11,559 nucleotides of DNA from a bacterium (GTDB lineage Bacteria; Patescibacteria; Paceibacteria; UBA9973; UBA2103): assembly GCA_021812925.1 (NCBI GenBank), contig JAKAMK010000018.1:1-11559 (forward strand), written 5' to 3'. Every line of letters begins with the position of its first letter. Position 1 is the stretch's first letter. The notes below the pieces were generated by a model that saw only the letters and a list, made by a program, of their open reading frames with translations, made no database searches and was not told where the DNA came from. Positions 5,030 to 11,559 of this stretch are shown here, one piece after another. The position numbers and the translations under genes were made by a program.

Positions 5030-5074
5030 CCTGTGGATAATTGGGAAAGTCGGACTTTCCCAATTATCCACAGG
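5030..5074. repeat. Perfect 45-bp palindrome with two inverted DnaA-box-like sites
   Basis: Two 22-bp arms (5030-5051 and 5053-5074) are perfectly complementary around a single G at 5052. Each arm carries the nonamer TTATCCACA (plus strand 5064-5072; minus strand 5040-5032), which equals a strong DnaA-box sequence of model bacteria. It starts 3 nt after the second Nudix gene's stop. As RNA it would form a 22-bp hairpin that may end the Nudix transcript, but there is no T-tract. The palindrome is certain; protein binding is inference. Confidence 0.9.
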
Positions 5075-5288
5075 TCGCTCTGCGTTAGCGGACTGCTTTC
5101 GCGACCGATTTTGAGCGCGTACGAGAAGCAGTGCAGCGCGATTAGCGATGGAAGCACGGCCGGGCGATGCTGGCCGGAAGAAGCGAAGCGTGTCGGTTTT
5201 AAGACAGCCTTGCGGAGCTGCGCAAAACCGACACTGGCCTCGCGAGCGGATTCCGGACGGCGCGCACGGCCGGGCGCAACGCGCACGA
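5075..5288. other. Structured non-coding gap between convergent genes
   Basis: No convincing gene is seen here. Two more inverted repeats occur. One is ACTGCTT (5092-5098) with AAGCAGT (5125-5131), with nested CGCG pairs. The other is GTGTCGGTTTT (5190-5200) with AAAACCGACAC (5224-5234), an 11-bp perfect stem enclosing CAGC/GCTG. The 13-mer GCACGGCCGGGCG is directly repeated at 5154-5166 and 5264-5276. The open frames across it are weak and not supported by ribosome binding sites. It may hold terminators for both converging genes, an unrecognised structured RNA, or remains of a repeat element. Confidence 0.5.
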
Positions 5289-6419
5289 TTACCGAACCGC
5301 TTTTGCAACGGCGGGCATGACGCGCTTGTCGAGGAGGTCGGGAATAATTTTCGCCGCCGTCGGCTTCGCGACGAGGCCCGCGAGCGCTTTGGCAGCGCGC
5401 AGCTTCGTCTCGGTCGTTATCTTCGACACGCCCTTATCGAGGGCACCGCGGAAAATGCCCGGGAAGACGAGCGCGTTGTTTATCTGGTTCGGGAAATCGG
5501 AGCGCCCGGTCGCGACGACCGCGGCGCCCGCGCGCTTCGCTTCGTCCGGCAGGATTTCTGGAATCGGGTTCGCGAGCGCGAAGACGATGGCGCGCTCGGC
5601 CATTGTGGCGACCATGGCTTCCGTGAGGAGTCCGCGACCGGAGACGCCCACAAACACGTCAGCGCCCTCGAGCGCTTCCACGAGGCCGCCCGAGAGGCCA
5701 CGCGGATTCGTGAGCGCCGCGAGCTCGGCCTTGTGGCCGGAGAGGCCCGGACGACCCTTCACGATGACTCCGCTCCTATCGAGGAGCACGATATCGGTCA
5801 CGCCAGCCGCGAGGAGGAGGCGCGCCACGGCGGCGCCGGCGGCGCCGGCGCCGGAAATCACGACGCGCAGCTTCTTGAGCGGCTTCCGCACTACTTTCGC
5901 CGCGTTCGTGAGCCCGGCGAGTACCACGATTGCGGTGCCGTGCTGGTCATCGTGCATAACGGGGATGTCGAGCTCCTCGACGAGTCGCTTCTCGATGTCG
6001 AAGCACTCGGGAGCCTTTATGTCCTCCAGGTTTATACCGCCGAACGAGGGCGCAATCGCTTTCACGATGCGGATGATTTCCTCCGGGTCCTGCATATCCA
6101 AAACGATAGGCCATGCATCCACGCCACCCAGCTCCTTGAAGATGAGCGCCTTCCCCTCCATGACCGGCAGGGCGCCGTAGGGACCGATGTTGCCGAGGCC
6201 GAGGACGGCAGAGCCGTCGGAGACGACCGCCACCGAATTCTTCTTCACGCTCATCATCCGCGCATCCTTCGGATGCGCGGCGAGGTGCGTCGATGCGACG
6301 CCCACGCCCGGCGTGTACCACAGCGAGAAGTCAGCTTTGCCCTTCAACTTCGTCCGCGCTTTCGTCTCTACGCGCGCACCCTGCTTCCTGTAGGCAGCTA
6401 GTATCTTTTTCGGTTCCAT
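5289..6419 (-). CDS. Malic enzyme, NAD(P)-dependent, short bacterial form
   Basis: Malic enzyme oxidatively decarboxylates malate to pyruvate with reduction of NAD(P)+, in the cytosol, linking C4 acids to pyruvate. The 376-residue product shows the full motif series: FSLWYTPGVG (residues 31-40, catalytic Y35), VVSDGSAVLGLGNIGPYGAL (65-84), MEGKALIFKEL (87-97), GGINLEDIKAPECF (127-140, metal ligands E132/D133), and HDDQHGTAIV (156-165). Next come a Rossmann motif SGAGAAGAAVAR (189-200), ALANPIPEI (281-289) and ATGRSDFPNQINNALVFPG (303-321). An Asp (D214) after the second Rossmann strand suggests NAD rather than NADP, but this is tentative. The ATG at 6419 fits the family N-terminus; it has no Shine-Dalgarno. 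The gene is divergent from recG over 24 bp. Confidence 0.95.
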   Translation of the reverse strand: MEPKKILAAYRKQGARVETKARTKLKGKADFSLWYTPGVGVASTHLAAHPKDARMMSVKKNSVAVVSDGSAVLGLGNIGPYGALPVMEGKALIFKELGGVDAWPIVLDMQDPEEIIRIVKAIAPSFGGINLEDIKAPECFDIEKRLVEELDIPVMHDDQHGTAIVVLAGLTNAAKVVRKPLKKLRVVISGAGAAGAAVARLLLAAGVTDIVLLDRSGVIVKGRPGLSGHKAELAALTNPRGLSGGLVEALEGADVFVGVSGRGLLTEAMVATMAERAIVFALANPIPEILPDEAKRAGAAVVATGRSDFPNQINNALVFPGIFRGALDKGVSKITTETKLRAAKALAGLVAKPTAAKIIPDLLDKRVMPAVAKAVR

Positions 6420-6429
6420 AGGTCCGGTG

Positions 6430-6437
6430 AGTATACT
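6430..6437. promoter_or_regulatory. Palindromic -10 element shared by malic enzyme and recG
   Basis: AGTATACT is its own reverse complement, so TATACT is read on both strands. On the plus strand it lies 6 nt before the recG GTG (6444). On the minus strand it lies 10 nt before the malic enzyme ATG (6419). No good -35 was found for either direction. The whole intergenic gap is only 24 bp. Confidence 0.55.
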
Positions 6438-6443
6438 ACGGGG

Positions 6444-8609
6444 GTGAATCCCGGCGACTCGATCGACCAGCATTTCCCGCGCCTGCGGAGCGACCAGAAA
6501 CGGGCGCTCCGGAAGCTCGGCGTCGCGACCATACGCGACCTCCTCTACCACTTCCCCTCGCGGTACGAGGCGAGCGGGCCCGCAGGTACTATCGCGTCGG
6601 TCGCGCCGGGCGCCGAGGTGACCCTCGTCGGCACCATCTCAAAACCGGAGGCGAAGCGCAGCTGGAAGACGCGGCGGCCCATGGGCGAAGCGTGGCTCGA
6701 GGATGCGTCTGGAAAGATAAAGCTGCGCTGGTTCAGCCAACCGTACATCGCGAAGAGCCTCCACGAGGGCCAGGTGGTGAAAGTCTCCGGACGCGTGACC
6801 GGTTCGCCGGACAAGCCGTACCTCGCGAATCCGGAAATCGAACGCTCAGCCATCGAGCCCGACGAGGCGCACGACTCGCTTTTCGCGAAAGGCTCGGGCG
6901 AGAACATCGAGACGCTGTACCCGGTATACCCGGAGAGTCAGGGCATCTCGTCGCTCTGGTTCATGCACGCGGTGCGCAAGGCGTTCGAGGCCGGAGCGCA
7001 CGAGCGACTCGAGGACCCGCTCCCTCCTGAGCTCCTCGAGAGATACCACCTCCCCGCGCTCTCGACCGCGCTTCTCTGGATGCACGCGCCGCGCTCGCCG
7101 AAGGATGCGGACGCCGCGCGGAAACGCTTCGCGTTCGAGGAGGTGCTCGCCCTGCAGCTCGCGGTGCAGGGCGAGCGCGCGCAGGCAGTGCGCGAACGCG
7201 CGCTACCGGTTTCCGTAGATCGCGAGGCGCTCGCGAGTTTCGTTGCTTCGTTCCCCTTCCCGCCGACCGCCGCGCAGGAGCGCGCCATCAACGCCATCGT
7301 TACGGACTTCGAGAAAGCGCACCCGATGCGCCGGCTGCTCGAGGGCGACGTCGGGAGCGGAAAGACCGCGGTCGCGGCGGCGACCGCGTACCTGGTCGCG
7401 ACTTCGACGCCGCCCGGACGTATCGCCGGCACGCTCCAGGTCGCGTACTTGGTTCCCACAGAAATTCTCGCGAAGCAGCACTTCTCAACCTTCGTCTCGT
7501 ACTTCCGCGACCATCCGATTCCTATCGGACTCGTGACCGGAAGCGAGTGCCGCGTGTTCCCCTCGCGCGTGCGCTACGAAGAATCGGCGAAGCTCTCGAA
7601 GGCAACGTTCCGGAAGCGCGTCGCCGATGGCCTCATCCCCATCGTCATCGGCACGCACGCGCTCGTTGAGAAATCGCTCGTCTTCAAGCACCTCGCGTAC
7701 GCGATCATCGACGAGCAGCACCGCTTCGGCACCATGCACCGCCAGAAGCTCGCGACGAAAGGCGCTACCATGCCGCATCTGCTTTCCATGACCGCGACAC
7801 CCATCCCGCGCACCTTGGCCCTCACCATCTACGGCGACCTCGACCTCACGCTGCTCGACCAGATGCCGGCGGGACGGAAACCCATCGAGACGCACGTGCT
7901 CGGGCCGAAGGAACGCGAGACCGCGTACGCGCGCGTGCGCACGGAACTCGCGGCGGGACGGCAGACGTACGTCATCTGTCCGCGCATCGACGAACCCGAC
8001 CCTGCGAAGGAGCTCGCGCTCCAGGCTCGATCCGTGAAGGCAGAAGCAGCGCGCCTCGCGAAGGAGGTTTTCCCGAACGCGACCATCGGCATCCTGCACA
8101 GCAAGATGAAGCCGCAGGAGAAAGAGGACGTGATGCAGCGCTTCGCCAAGGGCGGTATCGACATCCTCGTCGCGACCTCGGTCGTCGAGGTCGGCGTGAA
8201 CGTGCCGAATGCGACGGTCATCCTCATCGAGGGCGCGGAACGCTTCGGCCTCTCGCAACTCCACCAGCTCCGCGGGCGCGTCATCCGCTCGACGCACCAG
8301 GCGTACTGCTTCGCGCTCCCGGAGACCATGGGACCGGCGACCCGCGAACGCATGAAAGCATTTCGAACCGCGAAGGACGGCTTCGAACTCGCCGAGTACG
8401 ACCTCAAGCTCCGCGGCGCGGGCGAGCTCGCAGGCGGCAAGCAGTGGGGCGTCTCGGACATCGCGATGGAGGCGCTCCAGAATATAAAGATGGTCGAAGC
8501 CGCGCGCACGGAAGCTAAGCGGCTCATCGAACGCGACCCAGAGCTCGCGGCGTACCCCGCACTCGCCCTACGAGCGCGAGCCTCCGGCGCAAACCTGCAC
8601 CTCGAGTAA
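6444..8609 (+). CDS. recG: RecG, ATP-dependent DNA helicase
   Basis: RecG remodels stalled forks and branch-migrates Holliday junctions. The 721-residue product has the full layout: an N-terminal wedge/OB domain (about residues 1-200, including GEAWLEDASGKIKLRWF), Walker A GDVGSGKT (301-308), the RecG-typical motif II DEQHRFG (423-429), motif III SMTATPIPRT (448-457), IGILHSKMKPQEKE, and motif V VATSVVEVGVNVPNA. Motif VI reads HQLRGRVIRS (607-616), where the family normally has GRVGR; Ile replaces the second Gly. A short extra basic stretch (about 369-392) precedes VIGTHALVEKSL. The start is GTG at 6444, 6 nt after a TATACT -10, with no Shine-Dalgarno. It is convergent with a hypothetical gene 18 bp downstream. 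Confidence 0.97.
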   Translation: MNPGDSIDQHFPRLRSDQKRALRKLGVATIRDLLYHFPSRYEASGPAGTIASVAPGAEVTLVGTISKPEAKRSWKTRRPMGEAWLEDASGKIKLRWFSQPYIAKSLHEGQVVKVSGRVTGSPDKPYLANPEIERSAIEPDEAHDSLFAKGSGENIETLYPVYPESQGISSLWFMHAVRKAFEAGAHERLEDPLPPELLERYHLPALSTALLWMHAPRSPKDADAARKRFAFEEVLALQLAVQGERAQAVRERALPVSVDREALASFVASFPFPPTAAQERAINAIVTDFEKAHPMRRLLEGDVGSGKTAVAAATAYLVATSTPPGRIAGTLQVAYLVPTEILAKQHFSTFVSYFRDHPIPIGLVTGSECRVFPSRVRYEESAKLSKATFRKRVADGLIPIVIGTHALVEKSLVFKHLAYAIIDEQHRFGTMHRQKLATKGATMPHLLSMTATPIPRTLALTIYGDLDLTLLDQMPAGRKPIETHVLGPKERETAYARVRTELAAGRQTYVICPRIDEPDPAKELALQARSVKAEAARLAKEVFPNATIGILHSKMKPQEKEDVMQRFAKGGIDILVATSVVEVGVNVPNATVILIEGAERFGLSQLHQLRGRVIRSTHQAYCFALPETMGPATRERMKAFRTAKDGFELAEYDLKLRGAGELAGGKQWGVSDIAMEALQNIKMVEAARTEAKRLIERDPELAAYPALALRARASGANLHLE

Positions 8610-8647
8610 AAGATTCGGACCCATGCGTCAGGTGACGTATGGGTCCG
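8605..8647 (-). terminator. Hairpin terminator between recG and the convergent hypothetical gene
   Basis: A 15-bp stem with one G-U pair (arms 8616-8630 and 8633-8647) closes on a 2-nt gap. On the minus strand it is followed by AATCTTTTAC, a weak T-tract. Its inner part encodes the last codons and stop of the gene at 8628-9065. On the plus strand it lies 7 nt past the recG stop but lacks a T-run there. It may act in both directions. Confidence 0.6.
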
Positions 8648-9065
8648 GGGCGATCCACGACTCCGGACGGCCTTCACCGTCGTAGAGCAGGAGCGCATAC
8701 CAATATTTTCTGCTGCCGATCCGCCTGCCATACAGGTAGCGGAACGGGTCGTCGAGAGCGATGAGGAGCGCATGCATGAATGTGCAGCCCTCCTCAGGTC
8801 GCCACTCGCAGAGCTCGAGCGCGATGCCGGAGAGTTCCGTCGCCGCCTCATTCACGAACAGGATTTCCGGTTCGTCGGCGTCGAGCGCCGGCCGGAACGA
8901 CGTGCGCTGCCCTCGAGCAGCGAGCTGTGTCGCGCGCGGCAATCCCGGTCCGTCGAACGCAGGCAGGAGAAACGGCAGTTGCTCCATGCACGCAGCGCGG
9001 GCATCGCACAGCGAACGCCGGAGGCCGGCCGAAAGCATCAGTTGAAGCTGGATAACACTTCCCAT
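8628..9065 (-). CDS. Hypothetical protein, 145 residues
   Basis: No family is recognised. The ATG at 9065 has a good ribosome binding site (AAGGGGG, 9071-9077) 5 nt upstream. The sequence looks soluble. The first part (MGSVIQLQLMLSAGLRRSLC) is a likely amphipathic helix. Later parts are acidic (FRPALDADEPEILFVNEAAT, ELSGIALELCEWRPEEG), and an aromatic/basic region (FRYLYGRRIGSRKYWYALLLYDGEGR) follows. It has four cysteines and no signal peptide or clear membrane helix. It is flanked by a terminator that overlaps its stop and by 140 bp of AT-richer upstream DNA. It is probably a real gene given its start site and composition; function unknown. Confidence 0.7.
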   Translation of the reverse strand: MGSVIQLQLMLSAGLRRSLCDARAACMEQLPFLLPAFDGPGLPRATQLAARGQRTSFRPALDADEPEILFVNEAATELSGIALELCEWRPEEGCTFMHALLIALDDPFRYLYGRRIGSRKYWYALLLYDGEGRPESWIAPDPYVT

Positions 9066-9205
9066 TGGTACCCCCTTCTTGGGTGAGAATTATTCCGGAA
9101 ATATATTCCCACACATGACGCTAAACGTCAATTTTCTCGAATTACGTTTATCTGCCTGATATCTGTGCCCTCCCCCCAGAAAGACACGGCCTATACCGCT
9201 TCATG
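9066..9205. other. AT-richer intergenic region upstream of the hypothetical gene
   Basis: This 140-bp gap is clearly richer in A and T than its surroundings. It contains the small hairpin TGACG-CTAAA-CGTCA (9117-9131), TTGACG on the minus strand, and several TATAAT-like hexamers (for example AATAAT near 9090). It probably holds the promoter of the gene at 8628-9065, but no single -35/-10 pair with good spacing stands out. No open frame of interest is seen. Confidence 0.4.
9071..9077 (-). promoter_or_regulatory. Ribosome binding site of the hypothetical gene at 8628-9065
   Basis: AAGGGGG on the minus strand ends 5 nt before the ATG at 9065 and supports this start. Confidence 0.6.
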
Positions 9206-9279
9206 TCCGCCCTCTTGGATTCGAACCAAGGACCCCGGAGGTATAAGCTCCGTGCTCTAACCAACTGAGCTAAGGGCGG
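9206..9279 (-). tRNA. tRNA-Ile(TAT), reads AUA
   Basis: A 74-nt cloverleaf: acceptor CCGCCCT/AGGGCGG with discriminator A, D arm GCTCAGTTGGTTAGAGC, anticodon stem CGGAG/CTCCG with loop CTTATAC (anticodon TAT), and T arm CTTGG-TTCGAAT-CCAAG. CCA is not encoded. The anticodon UAU reads the isoleucine codon AUA directly; most bacteria use a CAU tRNA modified to lysidine for this. The tRNA begins 38 nt after the ftsH stop on the same strand, so it may be cotranscribed. A weak TAGATT -10 lies 8 nt upstream of its 5' end. Confidence 0.93.
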
Positions 9280-9317
9280 CTCGCTTCAATCTACACTGTT
9301 TGGTAGCCTATCGCACG

Positions 9318-11276
<1,959 letters not shown>

Positions 11277-11285
11277 AGTTGACAT

Positions 11286-11302
11286 ACTATACTCTTTATA
11301 AT
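11286..11302. promoter_or_regulatory. Overlapping divergent -10 elements of ftsH and the patatin gene
   Basis: Minus strand: TATAGT (11291-11286) lies 9 nt before the ftsH ATG at 11276. Plus strand: TATACT (11288-11293) lies 7 nt before ATG 11301, and a perfect TATAAT (11297-11302) lies 7 nt before the next in-frame ATG 11310. The -10 hexamers of the two directions overlap. GACAT/ATGTC (11281-11285, 11301-11305) flank the region as an inverted repeat. Confidence 0.5.
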
Positions 11303-11559
11303 GTCTGAAATGAAGCGCGACGAGAAAATCGCCATCGTCACCTCGGGCGGCGGCATGAAGTGTGCATACGCCGCCGGCGCCCTCGTGACGCTCGCGAAGC
11401 GCCTCGGCTTCACCGAGCCCGACCTCTTCGTCTCCGCTTCGGGCTCGGTCGGCGCCATGTTCTACTACCTCGCCCACCAGTACGACGACATCGCGAAGGT
11501 CTGGCTCCGCTACGTGCCCTCGCCGGAAATCGTGAGCGCCTTCCCGCCGCGCCTCCGGC
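11301..11559 (+). CDS. Patatin-like phospholipase, N-terminal fragment
   Basis: The frame starts at ATG 11301 (or ATG 11310) and runs off the right edge, leaving 86 residues. It shows the patatin oxyanion-hole motif in IAIVTSGGGMKCAYAAGAL (about residues 10-28) and a nucleophile elbow in FVSASGSVGAMFYYL. The second corresponds to the GxSxG of patatins but reads S-G-S-V-G, with Ser at the first Gly. Patatins are Ser-Asp lipid acyl hydrolases; the catalytic Asp lies beyond the window. No Shine-Dalgarno is seen; -10-like elements lie 7 nt before each candidate ATG. The gene diverges from ftsH. Family call good; activity cannot be judged from the fragment. Confidence 0.85.
   Translation, partial: MSEMKRDEKIAIVTSGGGMKCAYAAGALVTLAKRLGFTEPDLFVSASGSVGAMFYYLAHQYDDIAKVWLRYVPSPEIVSAFPPRLR

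Noticed and set aside
4467..5063. Upstream extension of the 70-residue membrane protein frame
   Set aside because: It is antisense to the Nudix gene. The Shine-Dalgarno at 4475-4480 fixes the start at 4466.
5024..5308. Cysteine-containing 94-residue frame across the convergent gap
   Set aside because: It runs through the palindrome and both gene ends, with no ribosome binding site; it is better explained as chance.
5148..6401. Plus-strand open frame of 417 residues opposite malic enzyme
   Set aside because: It is antisense to a full-length enzyme with all motifs, has biased charged composition, and lacks recognisable domains.
7485..8851. Long minus-strand frames opposite recG
   Set aside because: They are antisense shadows of recG with Ser/Arg-rich or charged low-complexity products and no ribosome binding sites.
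11279..11302. TTGACA at 11279-11284 as -35 for the perfect TATAAT at 11297
   Set aside because: The spacer is only 12 nt, too short for a normal sigma-70 promoter; no usable -10 lies 16-18 nt downstream.

Overview
The window (11,559 bp, GC-rich, densely packed, standard code with TGA used as a stop) looks like a chromosomal segment from a small-genome bacterium. The best guess is a member of the Patescibacteria/CPR (Parcubacteria-like). That rests on compact spacing, tRNAs without encoded CCA, short hypothetical membrane proteins, and the mix of lemA, htpX, ftsH, recG, Nudix and patatin genes. It is an inference from gene content only; no marker gene such as 16S rRNA or ribosomal proteins is present.

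Layout, left to right. 1-150: the N-terminus of a family 2 glycosyltransferase (minus strand, cut by the window edge). 288-1029: tRNA-Ser(GGA), overlapped at its 5' end by the stop codon of a free-standing LAGLIDADG protein on the same strand. 1121-1669: two 67-residue hypothetical genes, each with a strong ribosome binding site and its own hairpin terminator. 1707-4148: the envelope proteolysis pair htpX and lemA on the minus strand. They are separated by a Nudix gene translationally coupled to lemA and by an oppositely oriented membrane-protein gene that has its own promoter, TTG start and terminator. 4202-5027: a 70-residue membrane protein (minus) and a second Nudix hydrolase (plus). 5028-5288: a non-coding convergent gap with a perfect 45-bp palindrome carrying two consensus-like DnaA boxes, plus further hairpins. 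5289-8609: malic enzyme and recG, divergently transcribed from a 24-bp gap with a palindromic -10 element. 8628-9065: a hypothetical protein. 9206-11276: tRNA-Ile(TAU) and ftsH. 11301-end: the N-terminus of a patatin-like phospholipase, divergent from ftsH.

Functional themes are membrane protein quality control (FtsH, HtpX, LemA), DNA repair and fork rescue (RecG), nucleotide sanitation (two Nudix proteins), central carbon metabolism (malic enzyme) and envelope lipid or glycan work (patatin, glycosyltransferase).

The most striking signal is how genes start. Most of the recognisable genes (LAGLIDADG, htpX, lemA, Nudix 2, recG, malic enzyme, ftsH, patatin) have a -10-like hexamer only 6-10 bases before the start codon and no Shine-Dalgarno, which implies leaderless or nearly leaderless mRNAs. 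The small hypothetical genes instead carry clear Shine-Dalgarno sequences. No CRISPR array, insertion sequence or complete novel multi-gene system was found.
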